From positions 3,122,674 to 3,186,673 of the forward strand of contig KB906724.1 in the NCBI GenBank assembly GCA_000381565.1: 64,000 nucleotides of DNA, read 5' to 3'. The translations under genes were made by a program, and so were the position numbers. This DNA is from Oxalobacteraceae bacterium AB_14 (GTDB lineage: Bacteria > Pseudomonadota > Gammaproteobacteria > Burkholderiales > Burkholderiaceae_D). Positions 19,995-28,732 of this stretch are shown here, piece by piece. The notes below the pieces were generated by a model. The model ran no database searches. It was not told the DNA's origin and saw only the letters and a list, made by a program, of their open reading frames with translations. The number at the start of each line of letters is the position of its first letter. Positions within the stretch are counted from its first letter, which is position 1.

Positions 19995-21215
19995 ATGACA
20001 AAAAAGAACATCGGCAGCACACTCAAACAGATCCCAATCGGGATCTGGATGTTGGGCTTCGTGAGCATGCTGATGGATATTTCCTCGGAAATGGTCCATA
20101 GCCTGCTTCCCTTGTTTATGGTCGGCACGCTCGGGGCCAGCGCCGTCGCTGTTGGCTTGATTGAAGGACTTGCCGAATCCACCGCCCTCATCGTTAAAGT
20201 GTTCTCGGGAGCGTTGAGCGACTACCTCGGCAAGCGCAAGGGCCTGGCATTGTTCGGTTATGCGCTGGGTGCGCTGACAAAGCCACTTTTTGCGGTGGCG
20301 AATACAACCGGCATCGTACTTACGGCTCGCCTGCTGGACCGGGTGGGGAAAGGTGTGCGAGGGGCGCCCCGTGACGCGTTGGTCGCTGATATCGCTCCAC
20401 CACACCTGCGCGGCGCTGCGTTCGGCCTGCGTCAATCGCTTGACACGGTGGGGGCATTCCTCGGTCCACTGCTTGCGGTCGGCTTGATGCTTTTGTGGGC
20501 CAACGATTTCAGGAAGGTATTTTGGGTTGCGGTGATTCCGGGCGTGCTGGCCGTCGCGCTGCTTCTGTTTGGAGTGCGCGAACCAGAGCAGCATCAAAAT
20601 GGCAAACATACAAATCCTATCCGCCGAGAAAACCTAACACGTCTTAGCGCCCGGTATTGGTGGGTGGTTGGGATTGGTGCGGTATTCACGTTGGCCCGTT
20701 TCAGCGAAGCATTTCTTGTCCTGCGCGCTCAGCAAAGCGGCATCCCGGTTGCGTTTGTGCCGCTGGTGATGGTAGCGATGAATTTGATCTATGCCGCCTC
20801 GGCGTATCCATTGGGAAAACTGTCCGACCGCATGAGCCATACGAAGTTGTTGGCGCTCGGACTTGTCGTCCTGGTGGCTGCAGATTTGATTTTGGCCGCA
20901 AGCGATCATTGGGCGGTGGTATTAACCGGCGTCGTGTTGTGGGGCCTTCACATGGGGATCACACAGGGACTCCTGGCATCGATGGTGGCCGATACAGCAC
21001 CGGCCGATCTGCGCGGCACGGCCTATGGTGTGTTCAACTTGATGAGCGGCATCGCTATGCTTATAGCGAGCGTGGTGGCAGGCCTGCTATGGGATCGGTT
21101 TGGGGCGTCGTCGACGTTTTATGCGGGTGCCGTTTTTTGCATAGTGACTCTGATCGGACTCGCCACGTATCGTTCTGGCGCGACCCACAACCGCGCCACC
21201 TCTTCCTCTGAGTAA
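19995..21215 (+). CDS. MFS exporter, transposon cargo, substrate unknown
   Basis: This 406-residue protein has about 12 hydrophobic helices. The MFS loop motif reads SGALSDYLGKRKG after helix 2 and GKLSDRMSHTK in the second half. Near residue 115 the conserved RVGKGVRGAPRDALVAD is typical of a bacterial MFS subgroup often found near metal- or drug-resistance genes. The substrate cannot be inferred. It lies 64 bp after the barrel gene on the same strand and is the last cargo gene before tnpA. Confidence 0.8.
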   Translation: MTKKNIGSTLKQIPIGIWMLGFVSMLMDISSEMVHSLLPLFMVGTLGASAVAVGLIEGLAESTALIVKVFSGALSDYLGKRKGLALFGYALGALTKPLFAVANTTGIVLTARLLDRVGKGVRGAPRDALVADIAPPHLRGAAFGLRQSLDTVGAFLGPLLAVGLMLLWANDFRKVFWVAVIPGVLAVALLLFGVREPEQHQNGKHTNPIRRENLTRLSARYWWVVGIGAVFTLARFSEAFLVLRAQQSGIPVAFVPLVMVAMNLIYAASAYPLGKLSDRMSHTKLLALGLVVLVAADLILAASDHWAVVLTGVVLWGLHMGITQGLLASMVADTAPADLRGTAYGVFNLMSGIAMLIASVVAGLLWDRFGASSTFYAGAVFCIVTLIGLATYRSGATHNRATSSSE

Positions 21216-21300
21216 TATCGCGACGCAAGCCAAAATATTGCAATGACAGCAAAGCCGGGGGATTCATGCCAGTCAACTTTTTACTTTATATTTTACGCTC

Positions 21301-22518
21301 ATGGCCACTGACACGCGCCGGCTGACGATTCTATCGGCTGAGGAAATTGCCGCCCTTTACGAATTACCCAAGTTTAACGATGACGACAGGCGGCTTTACT
21401 TCGATTTCAGCGCCGCCGAGCGCGATGCGGTTGAGCGCGTCCATACTTCATCGGCGGCGGTGCATCTGGCGCTGCAGATGGCCTATTTCAAGGCCAAGCG
21501 GCGATTCTTTGTCTTTGAACCGAATTCGGTCGCTGTCGACGTCGCCCATGTCGTTAAGCGCCATTTCGCCGGCAAGGAGATCGGCACGTTGAAAGCCTTG
21601 TCCAAGCCAACCCGACTGGACCAACAAAAGATCATCCTGCAATTGTTCGATTACCGCCTGGCCGATCAAACGTCCAAGGAAGAACTGGAGCACAAGGCAC
21701 AGCGCTTCGCGATGCTGTCGACACAGCCAATCTACATCATGCGCGAAATCCTGCAGCACCTGGAAAGCCAGCGCATCGTCATTCCCGGTTACAGCTATCT
21801 GCAGGACATGGTTGGGCGTGCGGTTACCTCGGAGCGCAACCGCATTACGGCCGTCCTGGAGGCGGCGTTGACGCCGGCGTCGCGCGAGCAGTTGGACGCC
21901 TTGCTCGAAGCTGACGAAAACATGTATCGGATCAGCGCATTGAAGCGCGAAGCCAAGGATTTCAGCTACAAGGAGCTGCGCCAGGAAGTCGAACGGCGCC
22001 GCTTCTTCCATCCACTGCATGATACGGCGCGCACGTTCCTGTCCACCGCCGGACTCTCGGCCGAGAGTGGCAAATATTACGCGTCACTGGTCAAGTTCTA
22101 TACCGTTTACAGCTTGCGACGCATGGCGAACAAGACAACACGGCTGTACCTGCTGTGTTTTGCGTACCATCGCTTCCGCCAGATCAACGACAACCTGATC
22201 GACGCCTTCATCCACCTGGTCCACCAGTACGAGAAGCTTGGCAAGCGGGCGGCCGACGAGACCATGCACAAGGCGATGGAGGACGCGGCTGCACATTTGC
22301 AAGCGGCGGGCCAAGTGCTAAACCTGTTTACCGACACAGCCATCCCCGAAGATGCGCCGTTTTCCACCGTAAAGGTACAGGCGTTCCATCTGCTGGAGCC
22401 GGAACAATTTCCGATCGTGGCGAACTACCTGCGCAATATCGCCTTCGACAAAGTCGGCTTCGAGTGGGCGTACTACACCACCTTGTCGCACCAGTTGTTA
22501 CGCACCGCAGTATTTTAG
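21301..22518 (+). pseudogene. tnpA: tnpA 5' part (Tn3-family transposase), interrupted
   Basis: These 405 codons are the N-terminal region (DUF4158-type DNA-binding part) of a Tn3-family transposase. They run from MATDTRRLTILSAEEIAALY to HQLLRTAVF, where a TAG created by the inserted element ends the frame. The continuation FKRNLRHLFCELDFAGRVED is found at 25953 on the same strand. The intact protein would have about 1,040 residues, close to Tn3 TnpA size. The fragment lacks the DDE active site and cannot transpose. Confidence 0.9.
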
Positions 22519-22795
22519 GAGCCTCGGTTCACCCTATTCCAGGGCGGGAAACCTGGAACGTCCCACTCTTGCGTAGGTAGAGCGTTGCCGCCGTTGAGCG
22601 TGGGTTGGCCGAGGTATGGAGCCGGTCGGCATTGTTGCCGGTGGCCGGTCGCTCTGGCGGAGCGTCGGGCAGGCGCGGGACGCGCCATGAACGGGCGAGC
22701 TCGCCGTCGCTCGGATCAATTCGCCCCCGCCGATGGATCGAACGCCGACAGGCAGGGCCTGCAGAAGCAAGACCAAGCCTGCTGGCGTTCTTGGG

Positions 22796-22993
22796 TCAGA
22801 ATGGTTCGTTTGGGTATTTCCAGGGCTGCTCTGGGTCGTAAAGGCCGCGCGGCGCCGCCTCCTCGTGCCGCCTGATCTGAACCGCATATTGCATTTCGCA
22901 ATCGCGTGTGAGTTTGCGCAGGAACTGGACCAGCGTAGCTGCCCCTTCGTCACTCAAGTCACGCGGGATCCTGCGGTGCTGGTTCGGTTTCAT
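22796..22993 (-). CDS. 65-residue accessory protein of the nested element, function unknown
   Basis: This small charged protein (MKPNQHRRIPRDLSDEGAAT...) starts in an ATGA overlap with the stop of the ATPase gene, so it is translationally coupled to it. It contains a DLSDEGAATLVQFLRKL helix and ends WKYPNEPF. Coupling and position suggest a conserved accessory factor of the element rather than a chance frame. No family is recognised. Confidence 0.55.
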   Translation of the reverse strand: MKPNQHRRIPRDLSDEGAATLVQFLRKLTRDCEMQYAVQIRRHEEAAPRGLYDPEQPWKYPNEPF

Positions 22994-23784
22994 CTGAGCT
23001 CCTCAATGGCTTGTTGCAGCAGGTCGTCCGGCAGATGATTCAATCCTTTGGGCACCGCCAGCCGCATGGCGGTGTGCAAGATCCGCCCGGCGATGCGCGG
23101 CAAGCCCTTCGATGCCTGACGCAACACTTCCATGCCGGAATCGGCCAACAGGGTATGCTGGCAGCCCGAGGCCTTGAGGGCATGGCCGATCAACAATGCG
23201 AAGCGCTCGCGCTCGACGACGGGCTTCAGTTGCACCCGCGCGGCGATGCGCCCGTGCAAGGCCGCATAGGGCGCGCGTTCGAGCGTTTGCGCCAGGCCGG
23301 GATGGCCCACCAGCCATACGGTGATCAGATCGCGCGCGTCGAACGCGAAGTTCAGGAACGCGGGCAGGTCGCGGAAGAACTCGACCGGCAGGTTCTGCGC
23401 CTCGTCGATGATCCACACCGGCAGCAACTGCTTGCCGTCGACCATCTCGGCGATGCGTTGCTTGATGTCACGCCACAGTTGCGCGCGCCGGTAGGATGGC
23501 TCGATGCCCAGCGCGCCGGCCAGGCTGCGGTACAGGTCGAGCCGTCCGAAGTCGGTCTCGGGCTGGTAGACGACCTGGTAGCGGTGCGGGTTGAGGGTGT
23601 CGCTCAGGCTGCGCAGCGCCGCCGTCTTGCCTACCCCGGGTTCGCCGGTGATGAGCCCGACACCGGGCGCCTGCAGCAGCCAGTTGAAGCGTTCGGACAG
23701 TTGCGCCAGCGCACCATCGTCCCACAGGTCCTTGCCTTCCTTACCCAGCGGCGGGTGGCGCAGTCCGAAGTGTTGGAGGTACAT
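22990..23784 (-). CDS. AAA ATPase of the nested element (ExeA/TniB-like)
   Basis: This 264-residue ATPase has a Walker A motif GEPGVGKTAALR near residue 40, Walker B VWIIDEAQNLP near 125, and the sensor region LVGHPGLAQTL. The start FGLRHPPLGKEG resembles ExeA-family ATPases. In transposons such ATPases (TniB, TnsC, MuB, IstB) bind target DNA and activate the transposase. The gene lies 2 bp downstream of the transposase stop; a TTG at 23790 overlapping that stop is an alternative start. Confidence 0.82.
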   Translation of the reverse strand: MYLQHFGLRHPPLGKEGKDLWDDGALAQLSERFNWLLQAPGVGLITGEPGVGKTAALRSLSDTLNPHRYQVVYQPETDFGRLDLYRSLAGALGIEPSYRRAQLWRDIKQRIAEMVDGKQLLPVWIIDEAQNLPVEFFRDLPAFLNFAFDARDLITVWLVGHPGLAQTLERAPYAALHGRIAARVQLKPVVERERFALLIGHALKASGCQHTLLADSGMEVLRQASKGLPRIAGRILHTAMRLAVPKGLNHLPDDLLQQAIEELR

Positions 23785-23786
23785 GC

Positions 23787-25109
23787 TCAATCCCCCTTCT
23801 TGCCGTGGTACCGCGCGAGCGCCATCTCGACCAGGTTGGGGCCGCTGCGCGGACCCGGTGCCGGCGGTTCCGGATCGGGTTTGCGCCGAACGCGGTGCAG
23901 GTTAGCATGCGCGTCCAGCCTGGTGGCCAAGCCCACCATTGCGCCGGCTTCGTTCTCGACGCCGACCACCACGCCGGCATGCGGGTCAACCACCAGTCGC
24001 ACCGTCTTGCCGGCCAGCTCGTAGGGCACCTCGAATCTGGCGCCCAGATACGACACCGTGCCGTCCTTGCGCACGTAGCGCTTGATCCGGTGGTGGAACA
24101 TGGCGTCGAGCTGCGCCGCTAACTGGCCCAACGGCCGGATCTTCGGCAGATCCTGCTGGTAGCGCGCCAGCGGCGTCAACCCGGCCAGGCCCTCGTGCGG
24201 CGTGCGGTGGTAGATACCTTCGAGCCAGGCCCACAGGCGCGCGTTCAGGTCGGCCAAGTCGCCGATGCGGGCGGCGTCGAGTTCGCTCAGGAACTGGTCG
24301 CGCACGGTGCGATGCCAGCGCTCGATCTTGCCTTTGCCGGCCGGCTGGTACGGGCGGCAGTAAATGACGTGGATCTCCAGCCGCGCGCACAGCGCCTGCA
24401 GTGTGCCGGCCTTGTAGGCGGCGCCGTTGTCGACCACCAGCTTGATCGGCCGGCCACGCTTGAGCAGCGCCTGCTTGAGTACCCCCTCGATGTCGAGCGC
24501 GGTCTCGCCCAGGCAGAAGGCGCTATGCGTTACCAGGCGCGAGGCGTCGTCGAACAGCGATACCAGATAGACCTTGCGCGGCTTGCCGTCGACGATGACG
24601 CGCGGCCCGTGCATGACGTCGCCGTACCAGATCGCGCCGGCCGACTCGGCCACGAAGCTGCGCTTCTCCTCGGGCTGACTCGACGAACCACTCATGCGCG
24701 CTATACCGTGGCCAGCCAGCAGGCGGTGGATCGCCGAGCGCGACAGGCTGTCCCTGGCCGCTTCGCCGCTCGTTTGCAGCAGTTGGCGGATCTGGCGGAT
24801 CGACCTGCGCGGGTTGTCGCGTTTGGCTGCGACGATGGCTTCCTGGAGGGCGGGCGCGATCTTGGAGCGGCCGCGGTCTATCCTCGTTCTCGGCGCCAGG
24901 CCGTCGATGCCCTCGCGCCGGTACTTGTAGAGCCAGCTTTCGATGGTCTTCTCGCCCAGGTAGGTGCGGCGCGAGTTGGGGATCGCGTATTGGCGCTGGG
25001 CCAGTTCGCGCAGGGTGCGCTGCAGTTCGCCGCGTTCGAGGCGCTCGCGGCTGACCAGCGGCCCCAGCACGGATAGGCGGAACAAGGCGGTCGGATCGAT
25101 CTGTTTCAT
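23787..25109 (-). CDS. DDE (rve-type) transposase of the nested element
   Basis: This 440-residue transposase has N-terminal helix-turn-helix segments (TYLGEKTIESWLYKYRREG, then a second HTH near residue 125). The integrase core has Asp in AIWYGDVMHGPR, Asp in KLVVDNGAAYKAG and Glu in GKGKIERWHRTVRDQF. The C-terminal region is Mu-transposase-like (LGARFEVPYELAGKTVRL). A GGAG site precedes ATG 25109. With the ATPase gene directly behind, it forms a two-component transposition unit, transcribed against tnpA. It appears intact. Confidence 0.85.
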   Translation of the reverse strand: MKQIDPTALFRLSVLGPLVSRERLERGELQRTLRELAQRQYAIPNSRRTYLGEKTIESWLYKYRREGIDGLAPRTRIDRGRSKIAPALQEAIVAAKRDNPRRSIRQIRQLLQTSGEAARDSLSRSAIHRLLAGHGIARMSGSSSQPEEKRSFVAESAGAIWYGDVMHGPRVIVDGKPRKVYLVSLFDDASRLVTHSAFCLGETALDIEGVLKQALLKRGRPIKLVVDNGAAYKAGTLQALCARLEIHVIYCRPYQPAGKGKIERWHRTVRDQFLSELDAARIGDLADLNARLWAWLEGIYHRTPHEGLAGLTPLARYQQDLPKIRPLGQLAAQLDAMFHHRIKRYVRKDGTVSYLGARFEVPYELAGKTVRLVVDPHAGVVVGVENEAGAMVGLATRLDAHANLHRVRRKPDPEPPAPGPRSGPNLVEMALARYHGKKGD

Positions 25110-25237
25110 GGGTGCTCCTGTTGAGTTCGGGAGCTTTCATGGAAACCGATATCGGCTACCGGCGGCAGTGGGCAAAGTGTGTGGGTTGGGTAATTTGCGT
25201 GGCGGAACCTGTCTCCTGGTGGTTTCGGGTCAGCGTT

Positions 25238-25774
25238 TCATGGGACGGATATTTCCCGATCTGCCCATGCCATCGCATCGGCCAGCGACATCGCGACCAT
25301 GCAAGCCGTCCAGAAGCGGGGACCCTCGCCACCGCGCCCCAGTTCTGGGAAGCGGCTGCGCAGGACGAAGGAAAGTGTCGACGTGCAGGCGTGCATCCAG
25401 TCGCGCCAGCGGCGCGCAGTGTGGTGTGCGACGCCGGCGCACATGGCCGCGCCGCGTAACGAAGCGCCGGCCAACAGGTCCAGCAGAACCCGCTGCTGTT
25501 TGGCCCACGGGTGCCAGCGACGCGGCGCGATGCACAGCGGCAAACGCGAACAGGTACGTCCGCATGGGCTGCAGCAAAAGCGTGTCACCCGGACCGGATT
25601 GAGCGAGGCGGCGGCAGCACCATCGCGGTCCGGTTTGCGCTCGTAAAAGCCGTGCAGCCAGAGACCGGCCATACCGCAATGCGGGCAAGCGAACGGCCGA
25701 TAGACTTCCGGCGCACGCGCCATTTGATCGATATGTTGGGGTAACGAAGGATTTACAGATAGAATTCGATGCAT
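25238..25774 (-). CDS. Zn-finger/HTH protein (DUF6431-like) of the nested element
   Basis: This 178-residue protein has an N-terminal treble-clef-like pair CPHCG and CCSPCGRTCS. A helix-turn-helix-like region follows (LLAGASLRGAAMCAGVAHHTARRWRDW). Proteins of this kind, usually labelled DUF6431, accompany DDE/ATPase elements. Its job may be end recognition or regulation, which is inference. The start is taken at ATG 25774. It lies upstream of the transposase on the same strand, with a 128-bp gap. Confidence 0.6.
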   Translation of the reverse strand: MHRILSVNPSLPQHIDQMARAPEVYRPFACPHCGMAGLWLHGFYERKPDRDGAAAASLNPVRVTRFCCSPCGRTCSRLPLCIAPRRWHPWAKQQRVLLDLLAGASLRGAAMCAGVAHHTARRWRDWMHACTSTLSFVLRSRFPELGRGGEGPRFWTACMVAMSLADAMAWADREISVP

Positions 25775-25952
25775 AGGCCGGTCCCGATGGTATGTGTTTT
25801 GTGTGAGAACTAACACGATATCAGAGGAGTACTGGCCTATCTTTTTTACGCTACATCCCATGCTGTCATGGGTGCGCGTTCAATGGTCGCCCTGGAAAAA
25901 CGTGGGAATTGGCGCACTGGTGACCCTCGGATTTCAAAGGACGTAACACCAG

Positions 25953-27860
25953 TTCAAACGCAATCTGCGCCATCTGTTTTGCGAACTGGACTTCGCCGGT
26001 CGTGTGGAAGACGCACCACTACTTGGCGCGGTGCTGGTCCTTCAAGACCTGCTGCGCAGCGGGAAGTCGCCGCGCCAGGCCAAGCCGTCGCTGTTTCCGA
26101 CCGAAGTGATTCCCAAGAGCCTGCAGCGTTATCTTTTCGTGGATGCCGAGGAAGATGACGACCAGCTAGTCGACGGCGATAAGGCGCTGGACGTCGACCG
26201 GTACGAATTCCTTCTATACCGCCTGCTGCGTAATGCACTCGAAGCCGGCAACCTTTTTGTCAAGGACAGCGTGGAATTTCGCCGCTTCGAGGATGACTTG
26301 ATCAGCGACGAGCGCTGGGAAAACAAGGCGCAAGTCCTTCAGGAAATCGGCGCGCAGATCCTGATCGATCCGATCGAGAACACACTGGCACAGATGAAGG
26401 CCGATCTGGAAACGAAGATCGACGCCGTCAACCAGCGTATCGCCGACGCGGTCAACCAGCATATAAAAATCACTGGCCGTGGCGAAAAGAGGCGCTGGCA
26501 GTTGCTATATCCGAGCGAGGACGAACCGGTCAACAGCCCGTTCTTCGGTAAGCTGCCGGGTGTGGGTATCGCCGATCTGTTGTGGTTCGTCCATCAGCAC
26601 ACCGGGTTCTTAAAAAGCTTCAGCCACGTGCTGGACCGCTATGTCAAGCACGATCCCGATCCGCGCGAACTGCTGGCGTGCATTGTCGCCATGGGTACCA
26701 ATATGGGGATAGGTAAAATGGCAGAGGTCTCGGGCCTGAATTACGCATCACTGCTCAATACGGCGCGCAATTTCCTGCGCCAGGAAACTCTGCATGTGGC
26801 CAACGATGCGATCAGCAATGCGATCGCCGTGCTGCCGGCATTCCATCTGTACGATATCCGTGACGACGTGCATTCAAGCAGCGACGGACAGCGGATCGAA
26901 ACGCAGATCGATACGGTCAATGCCCGTTATTCGCCAAAATACTTCGGATTGCAAAAAGGCGTCAGCGCCTATACGCTTGTCGCCAACCATGTGCCGATCA
27001 ACGCCAAGATCATCGGCACGCACGAGCACGAAAGCCACTATGTGTTCGACCTGTTGTACAACAACACGTCAGACATCAAACCGGAGCGGCATTCAACCGA
27101 TACGCACGGCACCAACCAGGTCAATTTCTGGACATTGCATGTGTTCGGCTACCAGTTCGCACCGCGCTACCGCGACCTACACAAGAAAATGGAAAAACTG
27201 GTCGGCTTCCAGAACCCGGGGGAGTATGGCGACTTGCTGATTAAGCCATCCAGAAAGGTGCCGGAGGATCTGATCATTGCCGAATGGCCCAATGTCCAGC
27301 GCATCATGGCATCGCTCGCGCAAAAGGATGTGACGCAGGCGACCGTCATCCGCAAGCTCAGCAGCTACACGCGCCAGAATCAGACCAAGAAAGCCCTGTG
27401 GGAACTGGACAATATACGTAGGACGCTGTACATCCTTGACTTCATCGACGACGCCAGCCTGCGGCAAAGCGTACAAAAGGCGTTGAATCGGGGAGAGGCC
27501 TATCACCGGTTCCGCAAATCGGTGTCCTACATCAACAATGGAAAGTTCAGGGTCAAGACCGAAGCCGAGCAGAATATCTGGAATGAGTGCTCGCGATTGA
27601 TCGCCAACGCCATCATTTATTACAATACGGCGTTACTGTCGAAGGTCTATGAACAGAAGCGCGCGGCGGGAGACGAGGAGGCGATTGGGGCGTTGCGCAG
27701 CGTGTCGCCAGTGGCATGGCGCCATGTGAACCTTATCGGCCGCTTTGAATTCACGGCCGAGGCGCCGCAGCTAGACATTGATGCCCTGGCGGCACGCTAC
27801 GCCGAACCGGGCTACTGGGGGCAGGCGTTCGAGGAAGGCGAGGACGGATCATTAGCCTGA
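25953..27860 (+). pseudogene. tnpA: tnpA 3' part (catalytic half of Tn3-family transposase)
   Basis: These 635 codons continue the frame left at 22515 and contain the Tn3 transposase catalytic domain. Acidic residues lie in DDVHSSSDGQRIE and SHYVFDLLYNNTSDI, with a Glu near the C-terminus (RFRKSVSYINNGKFRVKTEAEQ). It has no proper start; a GTG at 26004 could begin translation but would give a protein without the DNA-binding half. The frame ends 5 bp before the right terminal repeat, as usual in this family. Confidence 0.88.
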
Positions 27861-27864
27861 GAAT

Positions 27865-27916
27865 TCAATAGCTTACGAAAACTTTTACCTTTTCGAGGGG
27901 ATGGGTAGAAATAGCC
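27865..27916 (-). repeat. right terminal inverted repeat of the transposon
   Basis: This is the mirror of the left end. The uninterrupted 26-bp core lies at 27880-27905 and the outermost bases, read inward, are GGCTATTTCTACCC. It is followed directly by AAGGT. Confidence 0.85.
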
Positions 27917-27921
27917 AAGGT
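27917..27921. repeat. target-site duplication AAGGT, right copy
   Basis: Identical to 12925-12929. Collapsing the two copies and removing the element between them restores the benE frame. Confidence 0.9.
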
Positions 27922-28599
27922 GCTGGCCCAGCTCCAGGCGGGCGGGATGAATTGCGGGCGCACCATCTGCAGGTGCACGTTCTCGAAGTGGGTCTGACCG
28001 CTCAGCATGGCGATGGCGATGCCCGCCACCAGCAACAGCACCACGCTGTAGCGCGGCCAGCAGCGCTTGAACAGCAGGTAGGCGATCAGCATGCCGCCCA
28101 CCAGCAACGGCAGCGCCCCCATGCCCTTGAAGGCATTCAGGCCGAACGGCAGCAGGATGCCGGCCATCATGCCGCTGGCGACACCCTTGGGGACATGCGA
28201 CATCAGCCGTTCAAAGCCGCCGGACAGGCCGATCGCCAGCAACAGCAGCGCGGCGGTCAGGTAGGCGCCCACCGCCTCATGGATGGACAGCACGGGAAAT
28301 AAGGGGATCAGCAAGGCCGTGCCGGGGGCCGACCAGGCGGTGATGACCGGTGCTTTCAGGGTCCAGCTGAGGAAGATGCCGGCCACCGCCGCGCCCAGCG
28401 CGATGCCCCATACCCAGGAGGCGAACATCTCGTTGGACATCTGCCCGGCCTGCGCCGCCTGGTAGAAGATCGCCAACGGCCCGGCCAGCGACACCAGCAC
28501 CGCCAGGAAGCCGGCGGCGATGGCGGAGACAGAACTGTCGGCCCAGCGCGACGTGACGGCCAGGCGCCAGCCTCGTGGTGAAGAGGAAAAAGGATGCAT
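27917..28599 (-). pseudogene. benE: benE 5' part (benzoate/H+ symporter), severed by the transposon
   Basis: About 227 codons of a BenE-family symporter run from MHPFSSSPRGWRLAVT through several membrane helices to PAWSWAST. The frame then runs 52 bp into transposon sequence (LAISTHPLEKVKVFVSY) and stops. ATG 28599 has a GGGAGACC binding site. The protein lacks its C-terminal helices and should be inactive. The native promoter and two BenM-type operators remain upstream at 28675-28716, so benzoate-induced transcription would now run into the transposon end instead of benK. Confidence 0.9.
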
Positions 28600-28674
28600 C
28601 GGGTCTCCCGGTATCGTTGTCTTTGTTATATGACCGTGTACTGCAGGGTCAGAGTAGACAAGTTCCGGGAGGTG

Positions 28675-28716
28675 GTCCAACACCGATTGAGTATGTCTTT
28701 GATACCCACCGAGTAT
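28675..28716 (-). promoter_or_regulatory. benE promoter with two BenM/CatM-type operators
   Basis: Positions 28702-28716 read ATAC-N7-GTAT exactly. Positions 28680-28694 read ACAC-N7-GTAT, the same single deviation as at catB. The centres are 22 bp apart, as at catB. A TTGGAC -35-like box (28680-28675, minus strand) touches the second site in the same register as at catB. The stretch CGGTGTTGGACC is shared by both promoters. This strongly suggests control of transport and degradation by one LysR regulator. Confidence 0.75.
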
Positions 28717-28732
28717 GCGCGGAACCGGCGGA

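Larger units (their letters stand above)
22516..25952 (-). mobile_element. insertion element with DDE transposase, AAA ATPase and accessory genes, nested in tnpA
   Basis: About 3.4 kb separates the two halves of tnpA. On the minus strand it encodes, in transcription order, a Zn-finger protein (25774-25238), a DDE transposase (25109-23787), an ATPase (23784-22990) and a 65-residue protein (22993-22796). Transposase plus ATPase recalls IS21, Tn7 and Mu-type systems that use an ATPase for target choice. Ends are approximate: both contain TTCCAGGGCG and a GTCACC/TTCACC motif in inverted orientation near the junctions. I could not settle the terminal repeats or duplication, because bases at both junctions do not belong to tnpA. 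Confidence 0.75.
12930..27916. mobile_element. Tn3-family transposon (Tn4651-like resolution genes) inserted in benE
   Basis: The element is 14,987 bp with a perfect 5-bp duplication and imperfect terminal inverted repeats of about 51 bp. From left to right it carries tnpT (minus), the resolution-site region, tnpS (plus), a response regulator, a sensor kinase, a membrane flavoprotein-ferredoxin, an outer-membrane protein, an MFS transporter, and tnpA. tnpA is interrupted by a second element. By eye the cargo is more AT-rich than the host genes on either side, which suggests a foreign source. Because tnpA is broken, the copy should not move unless transposase is supplied in trans. Confidence 0.92.

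Noticed and set aside
22516..25952. Long terminal inverted repeats and target duplication for the nested element
   Set aside because: Only short shared motifs (TTCCAGGGCG, TCACC) appear near both junctions and they do not align without gaps; the exact ends stay open.
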